Source: Hymenobacter elongatus (GTDB lineage Bacteria > Bacteroidota > Bacteroidia > Cytophagales > Hymenobacteraceae). Taken from it: a DNA stretch of 64,000 bases. Numbering within the stretch: position 1 is the first letter of the stretch; the number at the start of each line of letters is the position of its first letter. The notes below the pieces were generated by a model. That model was given only the letters and a program-made list of their open reading frames with translations, did no database searches and was not told the origin of the DNA. Made by a program: the position numbers and the translations under genes. The stretch spans positions 248,001-312,000 of the forward strand of contig NZ_SRLD01000001.1 in assembly GCF_004745955.1 (NCBI RefSeq). Direction: 5' to 3'. Below are positions 54,719 to 64,000 of the stretch, piece after piece.

Positions 54719-55790
54719 TAGTAGCGCACCCGCCGATTCGTGTGCCGATGTAGCTGTCGTCATTCTGAACTGGAACGGGCAACAGCTGCTACGGCAGTTT
54801 CTGCCCGCCGTGTTGGCTCACTCCGACGGTGCCCGCATCATCGTGGCCGACAACGCCTCGACCGACGACTCGGTGGCCATGCTGCGCCGGGAGTTTCCGG
54901 GAGTCGAAATCGTGCAAAACCCTGAAAATCTGGGTTTCTGCGCGGGCTATAACATGGCATTGGGGCACGTAGAGGCTAAGTATTACATGCTGCTCAACTC
55001 CGATGTGGAAGTGACGCCCGGCTGGCTGCGCCCGCTACGCGGACTCCTGGAGCAGCGGCCGCAAGTAGCAGCCTGCCAGCCCAAAATCCGGCAGCAGAGC
55101 TCCGATGCGGCCCAGCGCCAGCTATTCGAATACGCCGGCGGCGGCGGCGGCTACCTCGACCGGCTGGGCTACCCCTTCTGCCGGGGCCGCCTGTTTGATA
55201 CCCTCGAAAAAGACAGCGGCCAGTACGACGACCCGCGTCCGGTGGCCTGGGCCACTGGAGCGTGCCTGTTTGTGCGGGCCGAAACCTGGCAGCGCCTGGG
55301 CGGCCTGGAAACGGCCTTTTTTGCGCACATGGAGGAAATCGATCTGTGCTGGCGCCTCTGGAATGCCGGGCAGGAAGTGTGGTATCACGGCAGCAGCGTG
55401 GTGTACCATGTTGGGGGCGGCACGCTGCACAAGTCGAACCCGCGCAAAACCTACCTGAACTTTCGCAATGGGCTGGCCTTGGTCTACAAGAATGTGGCGG
55501 CCTCGGAGCTCATCGGAATTGTTACGACCCGCTTGTTACTCGATTGGGTGGCCGCGTTGCGCTTCCTCAGCCAGGGAGCTACCGACGACGCCAAAGCCAT
55601 AGTGCGTGCCCACCGTGACGTTTTCAGCAACCGGCGCTATTGGCAGCAGCAACGGCGCTTAGCCACCCGGCAACTGCTCACGCACCAGCGCCCGGGCGTG
55701 TATGCGGGCAGTCTGGTATGGGCGTATTTCGGGAAGAAAATTCGTTTTTTTTCGCAGTTGACTCCTACCAATTTTCCCGCCGATCAGTAA
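54708..55790 (+). CDS. Family 2 glycosyltransferase
   Basis: 360 residues from TTG 54708, overlapping the end of the YbaB gene; no ATG or GTG precedes the domain in this frame, so the TTG is needed. The GT-A fold shows DVAVVILNWNGQQLL, IIVADNASTDDSVAML and YYMLLNSDVEVTPGWL (the DXD-like region). CLFVRAETWQRLGGLETAFF and EIDLCWRLWNAGQ follow, then YHVGGGTLHKSNPRKTY. This matches rhamnosyl- and other polysaccharide-chain transferases. Two C-terminal helices suggest membrane association. Acceptor unknown. Confidence 0.9.
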   Translation: MASDSSAPADSCADVAVVILNWNGQQLLRQFLPAVLAHSDGARIIVADNASTDDSVAMLRREFPGVEIVQNPENLGFCAGYNMALGHVEAKYYMLLNSDVEVTPGWLRPLRGLLEQRPQVAACQPKIRQQSSDAAQRQLFEYAGGGGGYLDRLGYPFCRGRLFDTLEKDSGQYDDPRPVAWATGACLFVRAETWQRLGGLETAFFAHMEEIDLCWRLWNAGQEVWYHGSSVVYHVGGGTLHKSNPRKTYLNFRNGLALVYKNVAASELIGIVTTRLLLDWVAALRFLSQGATDDAKAIVRAHRDVFSNRRYWQQQRRLATRQLLTHQRPGVYAGSLVWAYFGKKIRFFSQLTPTNFPADQ

Positions 55791-55819
55791 CGTTGTGCTC
55801 TGAACTTACGGGCTGGCAG

Positions 55820-56038
55820 TTACAAATCCCAGACGGTGCTGCGCTGCCGGCGCATGGCTCGGCGCACATTCATCCAGAAGGCCAAGGCGAAATACAGCAC
55901 GATGGGCGACCCAAACGTGAAGAAGGAAGAGTACACAAATGAGAGGCGGACGCTGCTGCGGGAGAAGCCCAAACGGTTCCCCAAAGCATTGCAGACCCCG
56001 AAGCTCTGCTGTTCGATGAAGTCGGTTAATCGTTTCAT
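55820..56038 (-). CDS. PspC-like small membrane protein
   Basis: 72 residues from ATG 56036-56038 (MKRLTDFIEQQSFGVCNAL); an in-frame start 12 codons earlier lacks support. GVCNALGNRLGFSRSSVRLSF followed by a hydrophobic segment SPIVLYFALAFWMN is the PspC-domain pattern. The Cys-Asn-Ala-Leu and the Arg-rich end (VRRAMRRQRS) are notable. Full PspA/B partners are not present nearby. Confidence 0.8.
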   Translation of the reverse strand: MKRLTDFIEQQSFGVCNALGNRLGFSRSSVRLSFVYSSFFTFGSPIVLYFALAFWMNVRRAMRRQRSTVWDL

Positions 56039-56157
56039 AGCTCCTGATTTATAACCGATTACCCCGGCTAACACTGTTCAAAGTAACAAGAAACTTGCCG
56101 GATAGCAAGCCCCATCTTCTCAATTGCGCGCAATTTCTGACCTTCCACCGCAGTTTT

Positions 56158-56165
56158 TACGTTTG
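56158..56165 (+). promoter_or_regulatory. Putative -7 element for the TPR lipoprotein gene
   Basis: TACGTTTG, an exact consensus match, lies 45 bp upstream of the ATG at 56211. Confidence 0.5.
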
Positions 56166-56210
56166 TAAGCCGAAAATTCCGTCTCGCCTGCCCTACCTAG
56201 CCTTCCGCCT

Positions 56211-58019
56211 ATGAGAGTTTATTTGCGCCTGTTTTCGTTCGGGTGGGTGGTAGTGGCCGCACTCGTGCTGCCAGCGTGTACGCTACCCCGGATGCTAAAG
56301 GTTGCGCAGGAAGGCCAGCAAGTTACGGTGCGGCCTTCCGTTTTGGAAAGTAATGGCGAGAATGTCCTTTTTGAGGTGACGGCCCGCGTACCCGCCAAAC
56401 ACCTGAAAAAGGGGGCCGCCTACAACCTGGGCCTCACCTACCGCTACGACAACGGCCTGCGGGAAGACACCGTGGGACGGCTCACGTTTATTTCAGGTGA
56501 ATATACCTACGACACCGAGCAAAAGGACCAGCTGGTCGTTACCAAGCAGTTTTCTTTTCCTTACTCCCCGCGCAAAAGCCCCGGCGAGCTGCTGGCGCTG
56601 CCCGATGCCCGTCAGCTGAAGGCCAACGGGAAGCGCGTGAAAGGCGTAGCAATCCGGCTGGCCCGTGGCATCGTGACAACGGGCCGCCTAGTGGTGCGCC
56701 AGGATACTGCCATCGGTCTGCTGCCCGAAACAGCCGACAACAATAGGAGCGGCACCCGCATTTTGCCCTTTTTCTTCGATCAGGGCAGCAGCGCCATCCG
56801 CAATTATCTGGGCACCAACGTGCAGGCCCTGGAAGATTTTATTGAGGCGAATCAGCATACCCAAAAGGTGATGATAGCCGCCGGCCACTCGCCCGACTCT
56901 CTCGACGCCCACGATGCCCGCCTGGCCGACAAGCGCGTGGCGGGCCTGCTGCGCTACTACAAAAAGCGCGTTGATACGGATTCTTACCTCAATAAGCTCA
57001 GCGCCATTACGTTTGAAACCGTGGCCTACCACCGGCGCTGGGACCTGTTTCTGAACAAGGTGCAGAACTCGGCATTGAAGCCTACTCAAATTGACTCGGT
57101 CGTGCTCCTTATCAATGAGGTGCCGGGCACGTTTGCCCAGAAGGAGAAGCGCCTGCACAGCCTTTCCTTCTACGACTACCTGGACCAATATATTTATCCG
57201 GTGATGCGCTTTGGCACCGTCGCCGTGGAGTACACCGCGCCCAAGCGCTACGATTCGGAAATTTACTTGCTCTCCAAAAAGATAGTGGAGAAGGAAATGG
57301 AGGCCGACGCCCTCACGCCCGAGGAACTGCGCTACTCGGCTACGCTCACGCCGCTGCTAGCCGAGAAGCAGCGCATCTACGAAACGGCGGTGGCTACTAC
57401 AGGCCGGTGGGAAGCCTACCATAACCTGGCCGTGGTGCTGTTGCAGCGCGCCGACAAGGAAGTGAGCGACAAAGTGCGCCACGCTTACCTGCGCCGGGCC
57501 GCTACCAACTTCACGCTGGCCGCGCACCGCAACCCCAGCGCCGACCTGTTCTACCGCGTAGCCACGGCCTACCACCGCGCCGGCGACCGGCTCGAAGCCC
57601 TCCAGAACTACGACTATGCCATCAAGCTCGGCGGCCCGCGCTCCATTCTGGAAAAGGTATTTGCCGATAAAGCCGCGCTGGAAATCGAAGTCGGGCAGCT
57701 CGATGATGCCTTGGGCAGCCTCAGCTACAGCGGCAAAACCTACCAGAACACGATGAATCGGGGCCTGATTTACCTGCTGAAAAGCAACTATGAAGGCAGC
57801 ACCAATCTGTACCAGGAAGCCCTGGCGCTGAAACCCAACGACCCACTGGCCTACTATTGCCTGGCCGTGGTAGCAGCCCGCGCCAAAGATGAAGCTCAGC
57901 TAGGCCAGAATCTGCGCCGCGCCGTGCAGCTCGACCGCACCTACGCCCAGCGCGCCGTCGAAGACCTGGAGTTTCGGGAGTACGCCGGGGGCAAGATGTT
58001 TCTGGAGGTGCTGCGGTAG
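56211..58019 (+). CDS. TPR lipoprotein
   Basis: 602 residues from ATG 56211. The lipobox LPAC places the acylated Cys at about 23, so it is membrane-anchored. The N-terminal half is beta-rich, with a weakly OmpA-like stretch ILPFFFDQGSSAIRN to AAGHSPDSLDAHDARLA. The C-terminal third holds TPR units: ETAVATTGRWEAYHNLAVVL, FYRVATAYHRAGDRLEALQN and MNRGLIYLLKSNYEGSTNLY. Peptidoglycan-binding residues cannot be confirmed. The DUF2019 gene begins 5 bp after its stop. Confidence 0.8.
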   Translation: MRVYLRLFSFGWVVVAALVLPACTLPRMLKVAQEGQQVTVRPSVLESNGENVLFEVTARVPAKHLKKGAAYNLGLTYRYDNGLREDTVGRLTFISGEYTYDTEQKDQLVVTKQFSFPYSPRKSPGELLALPDARQLKANGKRVKGVAIRLARGIVTTGRLVVRQDTAIGLLPETADNNRSGTRILPFFFDQGSSAIRNYLGTNVQALEDFIEANQHTQKVMIAAGHSPDSLDAHDARLADKRVAGLLRYYKKRVDTDSYLNKLSAITFETVAYHRRWDLFLNKVQNSALKPTQIDSVVLLINEVPGTFAQKEKRLHSLSFYDYLDQYIYPVMRFGTVAVEYTAPKRYDSEIYLLSKKIVEKEMEADALTPEELRYSATLTPLLAEKQRIYETAVATTGRWEAYHNLAVVLLQRADKEVSDKVRHAYLRRAATNFTLAAHRNPSADLFYRVATAYHRAGDRLEALQNYDYAIKLGGPRSILEKVFADKAALEIEVGQLDDALGSLSYSGKTYQNTMNRGLIYLLKSNYEGSTNLYQEALALKPNDPLAYYCLAVVAARAKDEAQLGQNLRRAVQLDRTYAQRAVEDLEFREYAGGKMFLEVLR

Positions 58020-58024
58020 CTCTT

Positions 58025-58375
58025 GTGCCTATTCACCATCAGACCGAGGCGCTGGAGCTTTTTTGTCTGGCCGCCGCCCGGCAGGCGGAAGCCACTGCGG
58101 CCGGCACCTACCGTGTGGGCAACAAAGCATACGACCAAATAATAAAAGCAGTGAAGTGGCTGGCCGCTAATCAGGCTATACCAGCCCTTTGCCCGCTGCT
58201 CCATGCTGAAAACGTCGGCATTCGGCTGTGGGCCGCGTCCGTCTTATTGCCGTACGGCAGCCCGGAAGCAGAAGAAGCACTGGCGGCTTTGGCTTCTTCA
58301 GCTTCCGTTCACGGCCTCATTGCCGCTACAACGCTGAACGAATGGCGAGCGGGGAGGCTCCAGATCATTTCTTAG
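58025..58375 (+). CDS. DUF2019-like HEAT-repeat protein
   Basis: 116 residues from GTG 58025, 5 bp after the lipoprotein gene, probably cotranscribed. KAYDQIIKAVKWLAAN, ALCPLLHAENVGIRLWAASV and SPEAEEALAALASS followed by AATTLNEWRAGRL match the DUF2019 pattern, a short HEAT-like helical protein sometimes found in immunity-type loci. No toxin partner is visible. Function unknown. Confidence 0.75.
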   Translation: MPIHHQTEALELFCLAAARQAEATAAGTYRVGNKAYDQIIKAVKWLAANQAIPALCPLLHAENVGIRLWAASVLLPYGSPEAEEALAALASSASVHGLIAATTLNEWRAGRLQIIS

Positions 58376-58504
58376 CCAGATAGCCTTTCGCCCTACCTGT
58401 ATCCCCCATAAGCTACTGCTGCCCTGCTGCAGTGAACCATGGCAGGGAGGGTGCGAATGAGCGCAGGAGCGGTGTGAAGGATCGTAGGAGCAGCGTGAAC
58501 AGGT

Positions 58505-58595
58505 GTAGAGACACATATTTGCGTCTCAGTCGTTGCTGACGTTTTCTGCCCCCTTAACGGCTGTTCAACGATGAGACGCAGGTATGCGTCTCTAC
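58505..58595. repeat. Intergenic inverted repeat of GTAGAGACGC type
   Basis: GTAGAGACACATATTTGCG (from 58505) and its near inverse ending at 58595 (CGCAGGTATGCGTCTCTAC) form imperfect arms of about 30 bp separated by about 30 bp. GTAGAGACGC palindromes of this kind are widespread in bacterial intergenic DNA. Confidence 0.6.
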
Positions 58596-58736
58596 CTCGT
58601 CCTGAATTCTCCCGAAAGAAGCCTGGGCCATCGATACGAAAACAGGCTTGCCCGTGCCGGCTGCTCGTTGTAGCTTTACGGGCCGGAAAATTTCCGGCTT
58701 TCTGTTTCTGACGTTTCGAATTTCTGCACTCTGATT

Positions 58737-59720
<984 letters not shown>

Positions 59721-59756
59721 CCTGCTTATGGGCAGTGTCGGTAGACCGCCGTGCTG

Positions 59757-59845
59757 AACTTGCATCCGCCTGCCGAAGTAGCGCTACTGCGGTAGTAATC
59801 GATTACGGTGGTGCGCAAGATGCTTCGGCAGCCTCAGTAGGGCGT
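59757..59845. repeat. Degenerate dispersed intergenic repeat
   Basis: GCATCCGCCTGCCGAAG and later GATGCTTCGGCAGCCTCAGT match the layout of 27110-27190 and the ends of 22245-22352. It lies between pdhB and the convergent membrane-protein gene. Confidence 0.45.
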
Positions 59846-59900
59846 TCGTACGTATCACAAACGACTTCTTGGACACTCCGGTAGTACAAGGTTAACACGA

Positions 59901-59937
59901 ACAAAAAAGCTCTGGCTAGCTAGTCAGGGCTTTTTTG
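59901..59937 (-). terminator. Terminator of the GT-C-like membrane protein gene
   Basis: AAAAAAGCTCTG(G/A)C pairs with G(T/C)CAGGGCTTTTTT around a short loop. Flanking A- and T-runs allow use from both directions, so it may also end pdhB transcription. Confidence 0.75.
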
Positions 59938-61375
59938 TGGGCACCTCTGCCCCACCCAACGGGGCCAGCACTCCTACATCGTACGTCAGCTGGGCGTGCG
60001 TGCGGGCCGAGAGCGTGAAGCAGAGCAGCAGAAATACTCCGTAGGCTATTACCACGGCGGCCAGGCGCGGCCACACCCACCGATGATGCCCCCACTGCAG
60101 CTGGGCCCCGCCAAAGCAAGCGGCCGCGTAGAGCACCAGCTGCAACGGGAGCAAAAACCGGCACTCGATGGCAATAGGCAGCGAAGCCAGGCAAGGCAGC
60201 AGCAGGGCCACGGCCGCGAGGCCCACCCGCAACGCCGTGGGCCGGGAGTACCTGCCAGAGCCTATTACCAGCAAAGCCCCGAACCAGACAGAGTAGTGGA
60301 GCAGCGCCAACCACCCCGACCGTTGCTCCGTGTCGAGCACGAAAAGCGTGGGATACTGCACATCCAGGCCGTTGAAAAGATGACGGCCGTAGAGTGCGGC
60401 AAACGCCAGCGGCTCGTGCGCTACCGCTGCGGCATAGGCGCCATAGCTGCCGAAATGATGCATAGACCGCCGCTGCCGCAAAGCCTGCCCGGCAGCATCG
60501 GTATACAGCATGCGCGGCGACGGCGACGACGGGTCTAGGCTGGTTTCATATTTCTGCACAACCAGACCCCACCCCAGCTGAGCCAGATACAGGTTGGCCG
60601 TGGGCAGGCGCGCATCGCGCGACAGCACCAGCGGCGTCCAGAGGCCGTGGTGCCGGCCGTTCATGAGTAGCTGGGGGCCGCTAATCAGCATACAGCCCAG
60701 CACCAAACCGCCCAACGCCGCTATGCGGCGGCCCACCCCGGCCGTAGCCACCAGGGTGAGGACGACCAGCACCGGCGCAGCCAGCAGATACACGGGGCGA
60801 ATATTGTAGGCAGCCATCAGGCCGGCGCCGGCCAGAAAAGCGTACCACCAGCTCCCTCCCCGCACCGCCAGACGTAAGCTCAGCAGCAGCGCCAACAGAG
60901 CGGGAAAGTCGGAGAGCACGAAATTGAAATGGTCGCGCCAGAACAGAAAGCCTAACGCCGCAAACGCTATGCGGGGCGACCAGCCCAAGATGTGCTGCGG
61001 AAACAACGCGCGCCACAGTGCCGGTGCGGCCCAGCCAAACAGCAGCGCGGCACAAGCGGCACCCATCAGGCGCGTGAGGTGCAGGGGCGCCAGGCCGGTG
61101 AAGTGCGTGACGGCCTTGGCTGGCAGGTTAAGCAGTGGCAGAAAGTAGCCGCGCAGGGCATCGTCGTAGGCAAGCAGGCTAAACCGGCCATCTTGGAAAA
61201 ACCGCTCGGTCAACGTCCAGTAGTTGAGGCCGTCGTACACCATTTCCGAATAGCCGGAAAAAGGCAGATACAGGCAATAGAGCAGGAAAACCCCACCTGT
61301 TATCCACCGTTCCGGATTCCGGAGCGTTGCATTTTCGCTTGTTGCCACGCCCCGAGCTGGTAGCATCTTGCTCAT
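59924..61375 (-). CDS. Polytopic membrane protein, possible GT-C/ArnT-like glycosyltransferase
   Basis: 483 residues from ATG 61373-61375 (MSKMLPARGVATSEN); an in-frame TTG at 61387 is an alternative. About ten hydrophobic helices follow, for example WITGGVFLLYCLYLPFSG and AALGFLFWRDHFNFVLSDF. The first loop has YDGLNYWTLTERFFQDGRF with acidic residues, as in GT-C enzymes that use lipid-linked sugars. No exact signature was matched, so the activity is inference. Its stop lies within the terminator stem region. Confidence 0.65.
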   Translation of the reverse strand: MSKMLPARGVATSENATLRNPERWITGGVFLLYCLYLPFSGYSEMVYDGLNYWTLTERFFQDGRFSLLAYDDALRGYFLPLLNLPAKAVTHFTGLAPLHLTRLMGAACAALLFGWAAPALWRALFPQHILGWSPRIAFAALGFLFWRDHFNFVLSDFPALLALLLSLRLAVRGGSWWYAFLAGAGLMAAYNIRPVYLLAAPVLVVLTLVATAGVGRRIAALGGLVLGCMLISGPQLLMNGRHHGLWTPLVLSRDARLPTANLYLAQLGWGLVVQKYETSLDPSSPSPRMLYTDAAGQALRQRRSMHHFGSYGAYAAAVAHEPLAFAALYGRHLFNGLDVQYPTLFVLDTEQRSGWLALLHYSVWFGALLVIGSGRYSRPTALRVGLAAVALLLPCLASLPIAIECRFLLPLQLVLYAAACFGGAQLQWGHHRWVWPRLAAVVIAYGVFLLLCFTLSARTHAQLTYDVGVLAPLGGAEVPTKKP

Positions 61376-61595
61376 CGAGCGGCTCAAAGGAGTGTTGAGT
61401 TTATCATTCTTCGAGCATGGAGCGCCCCTGGGCTGCAGAGGATGAACACAGGTGGCAAGTGTTTCATAGTAAGTTAGTTGTCACCCGTAACCGGATAGTA
61501 CTGCCACCGGTACGGCGGCGCTACCAGAGCCAGGGCTACGGATTTTACGTACCTTTTGCTCAAAGCTACTTACTTCTCCCCGCTCCCCTGCCCTC

Positions 61596-62138
61596 ATGAA
61601 TCATCGTCTGCATCTCCGGTTTGAGCAACTTGAACAAGCCACCAACCGCCTGTTGGCCATGACGGGGGCGCTCGGCGACAAAGCGCATCAGACGCCGGGC
61701 CCCGGGCAGTGGTCGGCGGCTCAAGTAGTGCAACATCTGCTCGTGGCCGAAACGGGCATCAATCAGTACATCGAAAAAAAGGTATTGCAGGCGGAAGAGT
61801 TGGAGAAATCGACGTTCGGCACCTTTCTTCGCTCCCGCTTGCTGCGCGTGCTGCTCCGGATTCCGTTTCTACGCTTCAAAGCGCCCGCCCGCCTGGCGGC
61901 CCTGACCACGGACGACGTACCAGCCCTGACAGAACTGCAAGCCGAGTGGGAGGCCGTGCGGCGGCGGCTGGAGCAAATCCTGAACGAATATCCGTCGTCG
62001 CTCCTGAACCGGGACATCTTCAAGCATCCTCGCTCGGGTATGCTCAACATCTACCAAACCCTGGACTTCATGGTAGACCACGTGTTGCACCACCAGCGGC
62101 AACTGGAGCGCATCAGCAAAGTGGTGCTGACCAAATAA
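61596..62138 (+). CDS. DinB-family protein
   Basis: 180 residues starting MNHRLHLRFEQLEQATNRLL. The four-helix DinB fold shows PGQWSAAQVVQHLLVAETGI, with the first His, and YQTLDFMVDHVLHHQRQLER, with the HxxxH pair: the metal-binding triad of the family. Members include thiol-dependent transferases and proteins of unknown activity. It is convergent with the thioesterase gene 14 bp away. Confidence 0.85.
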   Translation: MNHRLHLRFEQLEQATNRLLAMTGALGDKAHQTPGPGQWSAAQVVQHLLVAETGINQYIEKKVLQAEELEKSTFGTFLRSRLLRVLLRIPFLRFKAPARLAALTTDDVPALTELQAEWEAVRRRLEQILNEYPSSLLNRDIFKHPRSGMLNIYQTLDFMVDHVLHHQRQLERISKVVLTK

Positions 62139-62152
62139 GCCGACTGCCGGAT

Positions 62153-62605
62153 CTATGCCGGGCGTGGCGTCCGCTCGATGTCGGCATAGGTTTCGTGCCG
62201 GGTAAGCTGGCGCATCGCATCGGCCATCTCGGCGGGCGGTATCGTAAGCTTGCGCAGCCGCAAATCCAGCCAAGCGCCATCGACGGACACAGTGGCAGCG
62301 GCGCGGCCGTCGGCTTTGTAGATAGTATGAACGATGCGCCAACGGGAGGCATCGGCGTTTAGGCCGCTCAGTTCGGCCGTCACCCGAATGGTTTCGCTCA
62401 GCCCGATTTCCTTGAGAAACCGAGTGTCTTCGCGAAATAAGATGGGGCCAATACCTAATTCCGCGAAGCGTGGCAACGGGAAGCCTTGCTCGGCCAGAAA
62501 CTCGATGCGAAGCTGCGCCGCGTAGTCGGTGTAGGCGGAGTGACGCATGTGCACGTTGGGGTCCATGTCGGCCCAGCGAGCGGTGTACGTTTTAGCGTAT
62601 TCCAT
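62153..62605 (-). CDS. Acyl-CoA thioesterase (4HBT hotdog fold)
   Basis: 150 residues from ATG 62603-62605. ARWADMDPNVHMRHSAYTDY is the hotdog active-site segment, with the Asp before NVHM. It continues LPRFAELGIGPILFRED, and the C-terminal half VRVTAELSGLNADASRWRIV is typical of the 4HBT family. It hydrolyses an acyl-CoA; chain length cannot be read from sequence. It begins 95 bp from the end of the methyltransferase gene on the same strand. Confidence 0.88.
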   Translation of the reverse strand: MEYAKTYTARWADMDPNVHMRHSAYTDYAAQLRIEFLAEQGFPLPRFAELGIGPILFREDTRFLKEIGLSETIRVTAELSGLNADASRWRIVHTIYKADGRAAATVSVDGAWLDLRLRKLTIPPAEMADAMRQLTRHETYADIERTPRPA

Positions 62606-62699
62606 TCAGACAAACAGTTGTTAGGCTACATCAAAAAGCGCGGCTATTGGCAGGGATTTCTGTGGTAAATACCAATTCTACTTGGCTGGCGCTTGCCGT

Positions 62700-63440
62700 T
62701 CAGGCGTTCTGTGAGTGGTGCTTCAGCGTGAGACGCACCAGATACTGCTGCTGCTCGTCTTCACCCAGAAAGTCAACTTCATAGCCGGCTTCTTCGGCGT
62801 AGTCCTGCAGCAGGCTGGCATCGGCAAAGAGCCACTCAAACGTAGCGCCGGTTTCGTCGCCGTAGCGCATCGAGTATTCTACTTCCCCGTAGTACGGGCC
62901 GTTCAGGTTCAGCACCAGCGCGCCATCTTCTTCCTCATAGAGGTAGCTGATGTCGGAAGACGTAGCCAGAATTTGGCCGCCAGGAGCCAGCAGGGGCTTG
63001 GCATACTGCAGAAAGCGCTCCAGCCCGTCCAGCGTCCCGACGAGGCCCAGACCGTTCATGAGCATCAGAATGGTGTCGTAGTGCTCCCCAGTGGGCAGTG
63101 CGAACAGGTCGTGGCAAGCGACTTCGCGCACGCCGCGCTCCTGCAGCACCTGCACGGCCCCCGGCGAGGCATCAATGGCCTTCACCTGAAAGCCCCGGCT
63201 TTGCAGCTCCAAGCTGTGGCAGCCCGCCCCGGCCCCGGCATCCAGAATCCGGCCCCGGCATTCTTCCAGGGCAGTACGCTCAAGCTCAGGCATTTCCCAG
63301 AGTGTGCGAAAAAAGTAGCTGGCGGGTAACGGTTCTTCTTCGGCTACATTGCTGTGCACCGTTAGCTCGGCTTTCTTATTGCCGTGTACATAAGCCAGCA
63401 GCGCGTGGCCAATCGGGTCGGAAGCAGATGGTACAGACAT
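62700..63440 (-). CDS. Class I SAM-dependent methyltransferase
   Basis: 246 residues from ATG 63438-63440 (MSVPSASDPIGHALLAYVHG); the open frame extends upstream to 63587 but that part has no conserved features. Motif I is RILDAGAGAGCHSLELQSRG, followed by FQVKAIDASPGAVQVL and DTILMLMNGLGLVGTLDGL. It reads PLLAPGGQILATSSDISYLY in motif III, with EEEDGALVLNLNG after it. The methyl acceptor is unknown. It is divergent from the partial gene at 63636. Confidence 0.9.
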   Translation of the reverse strand: MSVPSASDPIGHALLAYVHGNKKAELTVHSNVAEEEPLPASYFFRTLWEMPELERTALEECRGRILDAGAGAGCHSLELQSRGFQVKAIDASPGAVQVLQERGVREVACHDLFALPTGEHYDTILMLMNGLGLVGTLDGLERFLQYAKPLLAPGGQILATSSDISYLYEEEDGALVLNLNGPYYGEVEYSMRYGDETGATFEWLFADASLLQDYAEEAGYEVDFLGEDEQQQYLVRLTLKHHSQNA

Positions 63441-63635
63441 TGGGCAAAGGTAAGAGGAGTTGGCACAGCACACCGAACCACCTAGTCTACGGGCTTGGCA
63501 ACCGGAGTGCCGCAGTGCTGAAAGCAGGCCGGGATGGGGCAGCCAAAGCAGTATTTCCGTGCTTCGCTGTATCCTTCCGGCCGGCATCTGCGTTGTTTCG
63601 AGCTACACTCACTTCTCTTTCGTCCTTCCCCATTC

Positions 63636-64000
63636 ATGGCCAGCAACCTCGACTACCTCGATCCTACTCTGATTCCGCTCGAAGAAAAAGTTAAAGCCTA
63701 CCTGGAAGCTGAGGAGGACTTGCGCAAGGCAACGGTGGAAGCAAAGTCGCTCCCCGACGCGGCAGCCAGTGAAGACTTTGCTAACCAGGCTTTTGAACAC
63801 CGCCCCGCCACCGGCAGCTTCGATCAGCATGCCGATGAAGTGGAACAGCGCATCCAGAACATGCAGGACGACCTCGCCTTGCTGCGCCAGGAAGTGCTGG
63901 CCTTACTGCCTACCCGCAATGAGTTTGTAAAGGTGAATTTGGGCTACGGCCCCAGCCGCGTGGGCGCTTTCGCCGTGGAGTCTGCCGATACAAGCAAGGC
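63636..64000 (+). CDS. Hypothetical protein, 3' end beyond the window
   Basis: The frame starts MASNLDYLDPTLIPLEEKVK at ATG 63636 and is open for about 121 codons to the right edge. The visible part is mostly charged helix (KVKAYLEAEEDLRKATVEAK, DEVEQRIQNMQDDLALLRQE, coiled-coil-like), then TRNEFVKVNLGYGPSRVGAF. No family was recognised from this part. Confidence 0.65.
   Translation, partial: MASNLDYLDPTLIPLEEKVKAYLEAEEDLRKATVEAKSLPDAAASEDFANQAFEHRPATGSFDQHADEVEQRIQNMQDDLALLRQEVLALLPTRNEFVKVNLGYGPSRVGAFAVESADTSK

Noticed and set aside
58025-58375. DUF2019 protein as an immunity gene of a contact-toxin system
   Set aside because: There is no toxin, VgrG or Rhs gene nearby; the upstream gene is a TPR lipoprotein.

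Overview
The window looks like a chromosomal segment of a GC-rich member of the Bacteroidota, most likely a Hymenobacter-type cytophagale. The reasons are the TAnnTTTG-type -7 promoter elements, the type IX secretion (T9SS) sorting domains at 29.7-31.0 kb and 51.1-53.2 kb, TonB receptors with carboxypeptidase-like regulatory domains, Bat-type aerotolerance genes, and gene content typical of that group. There is no rRNA, CRISPR array, prophage or complete insertion sequence. The genus is an inference from gene content and was not tested by a search.

Layout. 1-2.6 kb (minus): N-terminal part of a very large soluble multi-HAMP sensor, cut by the window edge, with seven in-phase 92-residue HAMP units. 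2.9-5.4 kb: topA. 5.6-6.5 kb: a DUF4846 protein. 6.5-7.3 kb: decay zone with a frameshifted MFS transporter remnant and a 155-bp MITE-like element; a second copy lies at 12.0 kb. 7.6-11.9 kb: a putative metal-uptake locus (two small proteins, ECF sigma factor, TonB receptor, DUF4198 protein). 12.3-18.2 kb: sirtuin, membrane hydrolase, a 1244-residue phosphoesterase/Omp85 fusion and a membrane protein. 18.4-23.2 kb: TonB receptor, small ORF, a LytS-type histidine kinase broken by an in-frame TAG, and its LytTR regulator. 23.3-26.6 kb: convergent ppx and ppk sharing a 26-bp-arm terminator. 26.7-31.1 kb: ridA, gyrB and a T9SS-secreted protein. 31.4-31.8 kb: tRNA-Arg, tRNA-Pro and tRNA-Ser. 32.0-36.9 kb: batB-batC, a thiolase and a YwqK/MORN-like repeat protein.

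37-47.5 kb is an envelope and secreted-protein block. Two promoters with the same long conserved box drive a stand-alone regulatory-domain protein and an outer-membrane beta-barrel receptor. The block also holds a serine hydrolase, an esterase, DUF2459 and STAS proteins, an AraC regulator, and three paralogues of an unrecognised small secreted family with a conserved LCLD-GTG-CRRTA core. 47.9-64 kb is mainly housekeeping: hisS, hutH, a gliding-type C-terminal-domain protein, two methyltransferases, ybaB, a GT2 glycosyltransferase, PspC, a TPR lipoprotein, DUF2019, the E1-beta dehydrogenase subunit, a GT-C-like membrane protein, DinB, a thioesterase, and a gene cut by the right edge.

The strongest candidates for something undescribed are the three-member LCLD/CRRTA family, the phosphoesterase/kinase-like/Omp85 fusion, the MITE pair, and the shared promoter box upstream of the two regulatory-domain genes. 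None is a defence or mobile system of a known type. All similarity calls come from reading the sequence by eye.
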